A stretch of DNA of 22,500 bases from Theodoxus fluviatilis (GCA_034096865.1 JAWQFJ010028340.1:22501-45000); one strand, 5' to 3'; counted from the stretch's first letter, positions 12,001-20,250 are shown. The notes: generated by a model from the letters alone, not told the origin. Program-made: numbers and translations.

Positions 12001-15000
12001 TCTAGGCAATACTGATGGAGCTCTACCCCTGTTCAGTCTTTCTAGGCAACACTGATGGAGCTCTACCCCTGTTCAGTCTTTCTAGGCAATACTGATGGAG
12101 CTCTACCCCTGTTCAGTCTTTCTAGGCAACACTGATGGAGCTCTACCCCTGTTCAGTCTTTCTAGGCAATACTGATGGAGCTCTACTTCAGTCTTTCTAG
12201 GCAATACTGATGGAGCTCTACTTCAGTCTTTCTAGGCAATACTGATGGAGCTCTACCCCTGTTCAGTCTTTCTAGGCAATACTGATGGAGCTCTACCCCT
12301 GTTCAGTCTTTCTAGGCAATACTGATGGAGCTCTACTTCAGTCTTTCTAGGCAATACTGATGGAGCTCTACCCCTGTTCAGTCTTTCTAGGCAACACTGA
12401 TGGAGCTCTACCCCTGTTCAGTCTTTCTAGGCAATACTGATGGAGCTCTACCCCTGTTCAGTCTTTCTAGGCAATACTGATGGAGCTCTACCCCTGTTCA
12501 GTCTTTCTAGGCAATACTGATGGAGCTCTACCCCTGTTCAGTCTTTCTAGGCAATACTGATGGAGCTCTACCCCTGTTCAGTCTTTCTAGGCAATACTGA
12601 TGGAGCTCTACCCCTGTTCAGTCTTTCTAGGCAATACTGATGGAGCTCTACCCCTGTTCAGTCTTTCTAGGCAATACTGATGGAGCTCTACCCCTGTTCA
12701 GTCTTTCTAGGCAACACTGATGGAGCTCTACCCCTGTTCAGTCTTTCTAGGCAATACTGATGGAGCTCTACCCCTGTTCAGTCTTTCTAGGCAATACTGA
12801 TGGAGCTCTACCCCTGTTCAGTCTTTCTAGGCAATACTGATGGAGCTCTACCCCTGTTCAGTCTTTCTAGGCAATACTGATGGAGCTCTACCCCTGTTCA
12901 GTCTTTCTAGGCAACACTGATGGAGCTCTACCCCTGTTCAGTCTTTCTAGGCAATACTGATGGAGCTCTACCCCTGTTCAGTCTTTCTAGGCAATACTGA
13001 TGGAGCTCTACCCCTGTTCAGTCTTTCTAGGCAATACTGATGGAGCTCTACCCCTGTTCAGTCTTTCTAGGCAACACTGATGGAGCTCTACTTCAGTCTT
13101 TCTAGGCAATACTGATGGAGCTCTACCCCTGTTCAGTCTTTCTAGGCAATACTGATGGAGCTCTACCCCTGTTCAGTCTTTCTAGGCAATACTGATGGAG
13201 CTCTACCCCTGTTCAGTCTTTCTAGGCAATACTGATGGAGCTCTACCCCTGTTCAGTCTTTCTAGGCAATACTGATGGAGCTCTACCCCTGTTCAGTCTT
13301 TCTAGGCAATACTGATGGAGCTCTACCCCTGTTCAGTCTTTCTAGGCAATACTGATGGAGCTCTACCCCTGTTCAGTCTTTCTAGGCAATACTGATGGAG
13401 CTCTACCCCTGTTCAGTCTTTCTAGGCAATACTGATGGAGCTCTACCCCTGTTCAGTCTTTCTAGGCAATACTGATGGAGCTCTACCCCTGTTCAGTCTT
13501 TCTAGGCAATACTGATGGAGCTCTACCCCTGTTCAGTCTTTCTAGGCAATACTGATGGAGCTCTACCCCTGTTCAGTCTTTCTAGGCAATACTGATGGAG
13601 CTCTACCCCTGTTCAGTCTTTCTAGGCAACACTGATGGAGCTCTACCCCTGTTCAGTCTTTCTAGGCAATACTGATGGAGCTCTACTTCAGTCTTTCTAG
13701 GCAATACTGATGGAGCTCTACCCCTGTTCAGTCTTTCTAGGCAATACTGATGGAGCTCTACCCCTGTTCAGTCTTTCTAGGCAATACTGATGGAGCTCTA
13801 CCCCTGTTCAGTCTTTCTAGGCAATACTGATGGAGCTCTACCCCTGTTCAGTCTTTCTAGGCAATACTGATGGAGCTCTACCCCTGTTCAGTCTTTCTAG
13901 GCAATACTGATGGAGCTCTACTTCAGTCTTTCTAGGCAACACTGATGGAGCTCTACCCCTGTTCAGTCTTTCTAGGCAATACTGATGGAGCTCTACCCCT
14001 GTTCAGTCTTTCTAGGCAATACTGATGGAGCTCTACCCCTGTTCAGTCTTTCTAGGCAATACTGATGGAGCTCTACCCCTGTTCAGTCTTTCTAGGCAAT
14101 ACTGATGGAGCTCTACCCCTGTTCAGTCTTTCTAGGCAATACTGATGGAGCTCTACCCCTGTTCAGTCTTTCTAGGCAATACTGATGGAGCTCTACCCCT
14201 GTTCAGTCTTTCTAGGCAACACTGATGGAGCTCTACTTCAGTCTTTCTAGGCAATACTGATGGAGCTCTACCCCTGTTCAGTCTTTCTAGGCAATACTGA
14301 TGGAGCTCTACCCCTGTTCAGTCTTTCTAGGCAATACTGATGGAGCTCTACTTCAGTCTTTCTAGGCAATACTGATGGAGCTCTACCCCTGTTCAGTCTT
14401 TCTAGGCAACACTGATGGAGCTCTACCCCTGTTCAGTCTTTCTAGGCAACACTGATGGAGCTCTACCCTGTTCAGTCTTTCTAGGCAATACTGATGGAGC
14501 TCTACCCCTGTTCAGTCTTTCTAGGCAATACTGATGGAGCTCTACCCCTGTTCAGTCTTTCTAGGCAACACTGATGGAGCTCTACTTCAGTCTTTCTAGG
14601 CAACACTGATGGAGCTCTACCCCTGTTCAGTCTTTCTAGGCAATACTGATGGAGCTCTACCCCTGTTCAGTCTTTCTAGGCAATACTGATGGAGCTCTAC
14701 CCCTGTTCAGTCTTTCTAGGCAACACTGATGGAGCTCTACCCCTGTTCAGTCTTTCTAGGCAATACTGATGGAGCTCTACCCCTGTTCAGTCTTTCTAGG
14801 CAATACTGATGGAGCTCTACCCCTGTTCAGTCTTTCTAGGCAATACTGATGGAGCTCTACCCCTGTTCAGTCTTTCTAGGCAATACTGATGGAGCTCTAC
14901 CCCTGTTCAGTCTTTCTAGGCAATACTGATGGAGCTCTACTTCAGTCTTTCTAGGCAATACTGATGGAGCTCTACCCCTGTTCAGTCTTTCTAGGCAATA

Positions 15001-15433
15001 CTGATGGAGCTCTACTTCAGTCTTTCTAGGCAATACTGATGGAGCTCTACCCCTGTTCAGTCTTTCTAGGCAATACTGATGGAGCTCTACCCCTGTTCAG
15101 TCTTTCTAGGCAATACTGATGGAGCTCTACCCCTGTTCAGTCTTTCTAGGCAACACTGATGGAGCTCTACCCCTGTTCAGTCTTTCTAGGCAACACTGAT
15201 GGAGCTCTACCCCTGTTCAGTCTTTCTAGGCAACACTGATGGAGCTCTACCCCTGTTCAGTCTTTCTAGGCAACACTGATGGAGCTCTACCCCTGTTCAG
15301 TCTTTCTAGGCAATACTGATGGAGCTCTACCCCTGTTCAGTCTTTCTAGGCAATACTGATGGAGCTCTACCCCTGTTCAGTCTTTCTAGGCAACACTGAT
15401 GGAGCTCTACCCCTGTTCAGTCTTTCTAGGCAA
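3046..15433. repeat. 40-bp satellite array of about 314 monomers, 12.4 kb
   Basis: The consensus monomer on the plus strand reads ggcaatactgatggagctct followed by acccctgttcagtctttcta, 40 bp in all. I counted about 37 shortened 35-bp monomers in which ctacccctgttcag becomes ctacttcag, and a few 39-bp ones (for example near 8900, 10230, 10760 and 14465). Frequent variants are caacactg for caatactg and aatcaatactg for ggcaatactg. Each normal unit has a palindromic gagctc. No unique DNA interrupts the array; the oddest unit is near 5521-5545, with ctggtcaaatttttctagg. The 17-bp segment cagtctttctaggcaa(t) occurs at both edges. The array lies in the intron upstream of the membrane exon at 2891-3053. 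Minus-strand open frames within it (3585-3836, 9135-9386 and 10339-10593) arise because 40+35 is divisible by three. Confidence 0.97.
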
Positions 15434-15465
15434 TGTAAAAACACGAAAAGCAGTAGAGCTGGTTA
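15434..15465 (-). promoter_or_regulatory. Candidate displaced 3' splice-site polypyrimidine tract
   Basis: On the minus strand this reads tactgcttttcgtgttttta and runs straight into cattgcctag, the edge of the 40-bp array. A T/C-rich tract ending in cctag resembles a normal acceptor. The same attgcctag|aaagactg sequence abuts the membrane exon at 3053, 12.4 kb away. I infer that the two were once adjacent and that the satellite grew between them. If this acceptor were used today, a phase-2 frame would read KTEQG and then hit TAG within the first monomer. Confidence 0.45.
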
Positions 15466-15470
15466 TTGCA

Positions 15471-15576
15471 CGAGCAAGCTGTGTATCAATTTCCCTACTT
15501 AATCGCCTTTTACGAATCGGGTAGGTAGGCGCAGTGGATCTATTTTTACCCCCGACCTACAGGGAGTATGCACAAG
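15471..15576 (-). repeat. Dispersed repeat copy X (about 105 bp)
   Basis: Read on the minus strand this contains ccctgtaggtcgggggtaaa, then gatccactgcgcctacctac, then ccgattcgtaaaaggcgatt and aagtagggaaattg. It aligns over about 105 bp with the plus-strand segment at 15804-15910. Two copies in opposite orientation indicate a dispersed element, possibly SINE-like or MITE-like. I cannot name the family. A plus-strand ggcgcagtgg at about 15528 resembles a tRNA A box, but no B box follows, so polymerase III origin is not established. Confidence 0.7.
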
Positions 15577-15803
15577 TGTGGAGTAAAATAATAAGTAAGT
15601 TGCTTGGTCAAGTTGACCCATCAAAGAGATGTTTGTTAAGAATATTGTTTATATTTCGTCGGCTAGGCCGTGGAACATTTTCAAAAGGAAACGAAATTTT
15701 AACGTCAGTCTGTAAAGCGTAGGTGTAACATTTAGAATACATGAAATAGGTGGAATTTATCTCTCGTTTAGCTGAATAGAGTCATAACTCTATCTTTCTG
15801 TCT
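15577..15803. other. Intron sequence without recognised coding content
   Basis: This AT-rich stretch separates the two inverted copies of the dispersed repeat. Frames were checked on the minus strand for the missing conserved linker and helix of the polycystin-like protein, and none matched. A small perfect hairpin, atagagt-cata-actctat, lies at 15776-15793. The 62-codon plus-strand frame at 15534-15722 has no recognisable product. Confidence 0.6.
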
Positions 15804-15910
15804 CTGTGTCCTTATCCCCCTGTAGGTTGGGGTGACATTTGACCCACCGCATCTCCCTACACGATTCGTGAGAGGCGAATAGCTAGGGACATCGTGACGA
15901 CTTTGTCTTA
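15804..15910 (+). repeat. Dispersed repeat copy Y (about 105 bp), inverted relative to copy X
   Basis: This reads ccctgtaggttggggtgaca, then tttgacccaccgcatctccc, then tacacgattcgtgagaggcg and aatagctagggacatcg. Conserved blocks shared with copy X are cctgtaggt.ggg, gaYcCacYgc, the cYacctac/ctccctac block, cgattcgt.a.aggcga.ta and tagggA. By eye, identity in the core 30 bp is about four fifths. The two copies face each other across about 230 bp and could pair as a long imperfect hairpin. Confidence 0.7.
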
Positions 15911-15956
15911 TTCTAACTGCTGTAAGTTGTGTCATGATCAAAACCTTACGTAGCCT

Positions 15957-16030
15957 ACAAAGGCTGATAGGCTGTAAAACTCCACTCATTCATCCGTCTT
16001 TCTCTGTCTGCCTGCCTGCCTGTCTGCCAG
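15957..16030. repeat. Single-copy relative of the 26-bp satellite's right-hand junction
   Basis: The sequence acaaaggctgataggctgta, then tccactcattcatccgtctt and tctgcctgcctgcc, mirrors the end of the first satellite at about 2255-2365. There, acacaggctgataggccata is followed by attcattcatccgtc and tctgtctgcctgcc. Shared order over three blocks suggests a common ancestral module rather than chance. Confidence 0.55.
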
Positions 16031-16128
16031 TCTGTCTGTCTGTCTGTGTGTCTGTCTGTGTGTCTGTCTGTCTGTCTGTCAATCTGTCTGTCAGTCTGCC
16101 TGTCTGTCTGTCTGTCTGTCTGTCTGAC

Positions 16129-16209
<81 letters not shown>

Positions 16210-16210
16210 C

Positions 16211-16284
<74 letters not shown>

Positions 16285-16286
16285 TT
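16007..16286. repeat. (CTGT)n microsatellite
   Basis: This is a run of tetranucleotide ctgt units with scattered interruptions (gcct at the left, gtgt, caat and cagt units, ctgact near 16124, and a one-base phase slip at cttgt near 16252). The Cys/Val/Leu/Ser-rich open frames over it are artefacts. Confidence 0.97.
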
Positions 16287-16302
16287 ATCTCTCTTTCTGC
16301 GT

Positions 16303-16375
<73 letters not shown>

Positions 16376-16530
16376 TTTGTGTGTGTGCGTGTGTGTGTGT
16401 GATAATGTGCGCATGCGGGCGCGATCACATGGACACTCATGCACGCCTACACGCACGCGCACACACACACACACACACATACACACACACAAACACACAC
16501 GCAGAGAGAGAGATAGACAGACGGACAGAC
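16271..16530. repeat. Inverted repeat, 50-bp arms (16271-16320 / 16481-16530)
   Basis: The reverse complement of 16481-16530 matches 16271-16320 without gaps at 47 of 50 positions. The match includes the non-microsatellite markers atctctcttt/atctctctct, ctgc and gtgtgtgttt, so it is more than complementary GT and CA runs. The arms are separated by about 160 bp that include further GT and CA sequence and a purine-pyrimidine alternating core, gtgcgcatgcgggcgcg. Confidence 0.85.
16301..16410. repeat. (GT)n microsatellite
   Basis: This is an almost pure gt dinucleotide run with gttt interruptions. It forms the inner part of the left arm of the inverted repeat. Confidence 0.97.
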
Positions 16531-16584
16531 ACACACACACAAACACACACACACACGCCCACACACACTCACACACACAAAGGT

Positions 16585-16617
<33 letters not shown>

Positions 16618-16640
16618 CGCACATACACACACACATACAC
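16452..16640. repeat. (CA)n microsatellite with GA island
   Basis: ca repeats are interrupted by gcagagagagagatagacagacg at 16501-16523, by a second agaca patch, and by single-base changes. It ends about 50 bp from the donor of the PLAT exon at 16688, that is, just inside the intron. Confidence 0.95.
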
Positions 16641-16687
16641 ATATGGCATCACTGGCCAACACACAGAGGACAAAGGGAGGCCTTTAC

Positions 16688-16831
16688 GTGTCAGTCATGC
16701 TGAGCTGGGCGTTATGCGAAAAGACGGCGTTGAAGGAGACGAAGTCATCCTTGGCGCAGACCGGCAGCAGCCTGTCCACCAGCCCATCCTCCTTGTCCAG
16801 AGCAAGCCACTGGTCGCAGTTGAACATGTAG
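16688..16831 (-). CDS. Polycystin-1-like protein, PLAT domain exon 3 (C-terminal part of PLAT)
   Basis: The minus strand has an acceptor gttgttcccacag directly above 16831 and a donor gtaaag at 16687-16682. The first base completes a codon from the previous exon (CG+C gives Arg). The frame then reads [19 protein letters not shown], then [18 protein letters not shown] and [11 protein letters not shown], ending in phase 2. The pattern aromatic-F-x-C-x-x-W-L-A followed by an acidic DG turn, an R-LPV strand and a final LTD-like motif is the standard end of the PLAT domain in polycystin-1-like proteins. In that family PLAT binds phospholipids and lies in the cytosol just after the first transmembrane helix. 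The family usually continues with HLW.SV and an RVQRL-like motif, which is not seen downstream here. Length is 144 nt. Confidence 0.93.
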
Positions 16832-17130
16832 CTGTGGGAACAACAACCATGATCAGGCGGGGGTCAAGTCTAGTGTGACGTATGGCCGGACCCCCTCGGT
16901 GCCTCCCCTCTTCAGCCAGAACCCCCGGCTCTGTGTTTTTTTCCTTCAGTTTGTATTCAGATTTTATATTCATTTCTCAGTTTCAGTATTCAGTCAGTAT
17001 ACGTTTTCAGCTGAACATGTAGCTAAGGGAACAACAGTCATGGTCAGGTGTGGTCAACATCTCGTGTAACATTGGTCAGACTCGCTTGATGCCTCCCGTC
17101 ATCAGTCCCGGCTCTAGATTTTCGTTTACT
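16832..17130. repeat. Tandem copies of the exon-3 acceptor region (copies 1 and 2)
   Basis: The plus-strand segment from about 16820 (ttgaacatgtagctgtggga) recurs from about 17011 (ctgaacatgtagctaaggga). Similarity continues about 100 bp through catgatcagg/catggtcagg, gtgcctccc/atgcctcccg and cccggctct. Copy 1 contains the real acceptor. Copy 2 keeps an AG (minus strand gttcccttag above 17022) and the first 16 exonic bases, but then reads TAC ATG TTC AGC TGA, a stop. The stretch 16930-17010 between them holds degenerate ttcagtatt-like units related to the neighbouring satellite. Confidence 0.85.
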
Positions 17131-18786
17131 TCATTTTGGGTATTCATATTGAGTTATCAATTTCAGTATTCGTAGTCAGTTATCATTTTCTGTATTCATA
17201 TTCAGTTATCATTTCAGTATTCATATTCAGTTATCATTTTCAGTATTCATATTCAGTTATGATTTTCAGTATTCATAGTCAGTTATTATTTTCAGTATTC
17301 ATAGTCAGTTATGATTTTCAGTATTCATAGTCAGTTATGATTTTCAGTATTCATATTCAGTTATGATTTCAGTATTCGTAGTCAGTTATCATTTTCAGTA
17401 TCCATAGTCAGTTATCATTTCAGTATTCATAGTCAGTTATGATTTTCAGTATTCATATTCAGTTATGATTTTCAGTATTCATAGTCAGTTATTATTTTCA
17501 GTATTCATATTCAGTTATGATTTTCAGTATTCATAGTCAGTTATCATTTCAGTATTCATATTCAGTTATGATTTTCAGTATTCATAGTCAGTTATGATTT
17601 TCAGTATTCATAGTCAGTTATCATTTTCAGTATTCATATTCAGTTATGATTTTCAGTATTCATAGTCAGTTATGATTTTCAGTATTCATAGTCAGTTATT
17701 ATTTTCAGTATTCATAGTCAGTTATGATTTTCAGTATTCATAGTCAGTTATTATTTTCAGTATTTATAGTCAGTTATTATTTTCAGTATTCATAGTCAGT
17801 TATGATTTTCAGTATTCATAGTCAGTTATGATTTTCAGTATTCATAGTCAGTTATTATTTTCAGTATTCATAGTCAGTTATCATTTTCAGTATTTATATT
17901 CAGTTATCATTTTCAGTATTCATAGTCAGTTATCATTTTCAGTATTCATATTGAGTTATCAATTTCAGTATTCGTAGTCAGTTATCATTTTCAGTATCCA
18001 TAGTCAGTTATCATTTCAGTATCCATAGTCAGTTATCATTTTCAGTATTCATATTCAGTTATCATTTTCAGTATTCATAGTCAGTTATTATTTTTAGTAT
18101 TCATAGTCAGTAATGATTTTCAGTATTCATATTCAGTTATCATTTTCAGTATTCATATTCAGTTATCATTTTCAGTATTCGTAGTCAGTTATTATTTTCA
18201 GTATTTATATTCAGTTATCATTTTCAGTATTCATATTCAGTTATCATTTTCAGTATTCATATTCAGTTATCATTTTCAGTATTCGTAGTCAGTTATTATT
18301 TTCAGTATTCATAGTCAGTTATCATTTTCAGTATTTATATTCAGTTATCATTTTCAGTATTTATATTCAGTTATCATTTTCAGTATTCATAGTCAGTTAT
18401 CATTTTCAGTATTCATAGTCAGTTATCATTTTCAGTATTCATAGTCAGTTATTATTTTCAGTATTCATAGTCAGTTATCATTTTCAGTATTTATATTCAG
18501 TTATCATTTTCAGTATTCATAGTCAGTTATCATTTTCAGTATTCGTAGTCAGTTATGTTTTTCAGTATTTATATTCAGTTATCATTTTCAGTATTCATAG
18601 TCAGTTATCATTTTCAGTATTCGTAGTCAGTTATGATTTTCAGTATTTATATTCAGTTATCATTTTCAGTATTCATAGTCAGTTATCATTTTCAGTATTC
18701 ATAGTCAGTTATGATTTTCAGTATTTATATTCAGTTATCATTTTCAGTATCCATAGTCAGTTATCATTTTCAGTATTCATAGTCAG
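17130..18786. repeat. 26-bp satellite array no. 2, built from two 13-bp halves (about 63 copies)
   Basis: The consensus is cagtattcatagt followed by cagttatcatttt, 26 bp in all. The two 13-bp halves are themselves similar (cagt-A/T-rich-cat-T), so the unit looks like a dimer of an older 13-mer. Common variants are attcatatt for attcatagt, gatttt or tatttt for catttt, and 25-bp units lacking one t. It is very AT-rich and lies within the intron between PLAT exons 2 and 3. Confidence 0.96.
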
Positions 18787-18835
18787 CATACGCATTCGGT
18801 TGAACATGAAGCTGAGGTAGCGGTAGAAGTGGTCA
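18787..18835 (-). repeat. Third copy of the exon-3 acceptor region (decoy 3' splice site)
   Basis: The plus strand reads agcatacgcattcggttgaa, then catgaagctgaggtagcggt and agaagtggtcagg. This matches copy 2 at about 16995-17046 (agtatacgttttcagctgaa, then catgtagctaagggaacaac). On the minus strand it shows a pyrimidine-rich acceptor, cttctaccgctacctcag, immediately above 18811. The following frame would read FMFNRMRM and then run into the satellite. Splicing here instead of at 16831 would lose the rest of PLAT. Confidence 0.7.
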
Positions 18836-18966
18836 GGACAGTCATACACGAACGTATGTTATACTGTAAATGATTTCGCTCTTTATGTGGCTCAAATAAT
18901 CATCCACTCGGCCTCGATTTGAGTAACACGACAACGCACCCACCAGCCACGGAGATTGCAGTGTCT
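18836..18966. other. Short unique intron segment
   Basis: About 130 bp with no recognised gene, element or strong repeat lies between the third junction copy and the 25-bp array. Confidence 0.5.
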
Positions 18967-19530
18967 CACACAGCACCCACAACTACACCTTTATGCAACA
19001 CCCACAACTTCACCCTTATGCAACATCCACAACTTCACCCTTACACAACACCCACAACTTCACCCTTACACAACACCCGCAACTACACCCTTACACAGCA
19101 CCCACAACTATACCCTTACGCAACACCCACAACTACACCCTTACGCAACACCCACAACTACACCCTTACGCAACACCCACAACTACACCCTTACGCAACA
19201 CCCACAACTACACCCTTACACAACACCCACAACTACACCCTTACGCAACACCCACAACTACACCCTTACGCAACACCCACAACTACACCCTTACGCAACA
19301 CGCACAACTACACCCTTACGCAACACCCACAACTACACCCTTACGCAACACCCACAACTACACCCTTACGCAACACCCACAACTACACCCTTACGCAACA
19401 CCCACAACTACACCCTTACGCAACACCCACAACTACACCCTTACGCAACACCCACAACTACACCCTTACGCAACACCCACAACTACACCCTTACGCAACA
19501 CCCACAACTACACCCTTACGCAACACTCAC
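18967..19530. repeat. 25-bp satellite array (about 22 copies)
   Basis: The unit cacccacaactacaccctta cgcaa repeats every 25 bp. Early copies use acaca or tgcaa in place of cgcaa, and the centre is almost perfectly uniform. Because 25 is not divisible by three and the unit has no plus-strand stop, all three plus frames stay open. This produces three overlapping Thr/Pro/His-rich frames (18919-19602, 18956-19750 and 18993-19661) that are not genes. Confidence 0.96.
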
Positions 19531-19539
19531 AACAACCCT

Positions 19540-19890
19540 CTTTCACATCACATGCAGCAAAGTTCTTATCGAACACATCAACTACAGCAACAATATTACT
19601 GAACACAAAACCTACAGAACACTCTCCGAACACAACACCTTCAACAAAACTTTTTTACTGAACAAAGTATCCGCAGCAGAACTGTGGTGGAACACAACAC
19701 GGACATCAGCACTGTCATTAAACACAGCACAGACTGCATCACTTTCATGACACAAAATATCCACAACAGAACTGTAGCGGAGCACAACACTGACATCGGC
19801 ACTCTCACTGAAAGCAACACAGACTGCACTGACGCCTCTGAACGCAGCAGCAGCAGCAGCACCGTCAGGGAACACAACGTTGTCATGGAC
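19540..19890. repeat. Degenerate ACAC-rich repeat with a 90-bp tandem duplication
   Basis: Units such as gaacacaacac and cagcacagactgca recur irregularly. A clearer duplication places gcagaactgtggtggaacac (from about 19676) 90 bp before acagaactgtagcggagcac (from about 19766), both followed by gacatc.gcact and acacagactgca. A short cag run (cgcagcagcagcagcagcacc) lies near 19842-19862. Minus-strand frames stay open from PLAT exon 2 down to about 19641. Confidence 0.75.
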
Positions 19891-19905
19891 GCCTTGGGTA
19901 CTGAC

Positions 19906-20066
19906 CGCTTGTGTTCCTGCAAGTCTTCCACGATGATCTTGGACAGGAACCAGGAGGCCTCATGAGCGTATCCCGTGTTGTCGTGCCAGATCCTTAGGTA
20001 GGTCAGGTCCCCCAGACTCTGCTCCACCGCCATCACCAGGCTCAGCACGCTGCCCGTCTCTGGCGT
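19906..20066 (-). CDS. Polycystin-1-like protein, PLAT domain exon 2 (central part of PLAT)
   Basis: On the minus strand the acceptor ccctgcag precedes the exon above 20066 and the donor gtcagt follows at 19905-19900. The frame reads TPETGSVLSLVMAVEQSLGD, then LTYLRIWHDNTGYAHEASWF and LSKIIVEDLQEHK, with two bases (CG) left over. The core Sx-G-D-L-xx-L-R-I-W-H-D-N-xG....ASW-xLxx-I-xVxDLQ is the most conserved part of PLAT in polycystin-1-like proteins. It carries the strands and loop implicated in phospholipid binding. The leftover CG joins C at the next exon (16831) to give Arg, so the phase-2 junction closes exactly. The frame also stays open past the donor into the intron, which would append a hydrophobic tail if the intron were retained. 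Length is 161 nt. Confidence 0.95.
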
Positions 20067-20250
20067 CTGCAGGGAGCCGTCCATGATGAGGTAGAGAGGT
20101 ATCATTGAGGGTAGGAATTAATGTAAGGGCTATGATACCGATCTGTATGGTGCTGCTGTTTGTCCATTGATCACTGCCGAAATAGCCCGCTTTTTCTCCC
20201 TGGCCATCGGTACTTGTAAATTGAACATCCTCAGTACTTTGGAAAGCATG
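20067..20250. other. Intron between PLAT exons 1 and 2, exon-proximal part
   Basis: No recognised element was found. A minus-strand frame extends upstream of the exon-2 acceptor for about a dozen codons (IPLYLIMDGSLQ), but the alignment to PLAT begins at TPETGSV. The acceptor at 20067-20072 is therefore preferred. Confidence 0.5.

Noticed and set aside
15434..15530. Minus-strand open frame running into the 40-bp array (LARAITSSTAFRVF...LPRKT) as the missing 5' part of the membrane exon
   Set aside because: It is in the same frame as the exon but lacks HLW, RVQRL or a membrane helix. Part of it lies in dispersed repeat copy X.
15640..15720. RPSRR-containing minus-strand frame as the missing linker exon
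   Set aside because: It only vaguely resembles the basic linker. There is no HLW or RVQRL motif, and stops follow soon.
15534..15722. 62-codon plus-strand frame beginning MDLFLPPTYREY
   Set aside because: There is no recognisable domain, it starts inside a dispersed repeat, and it lies within an intron on the opposite strand.
15934..16878. 314-codon plus-strand frame and its neighbours, rich in Cys/Val/Leu/Ser and Thr/His
   Set aside because: It is a translation of CTGT, GT and CA microsatellites, and its end runs antisense through PLAT exon 3.
18919..19750. Three long overlapping Thr/Pro/His-rich plus-strand frames
   Set aside because: All three frames are open because a stop-free 25-bp unit shifts frame with each copy. 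They lie inside an intron of the minus-strand gene.
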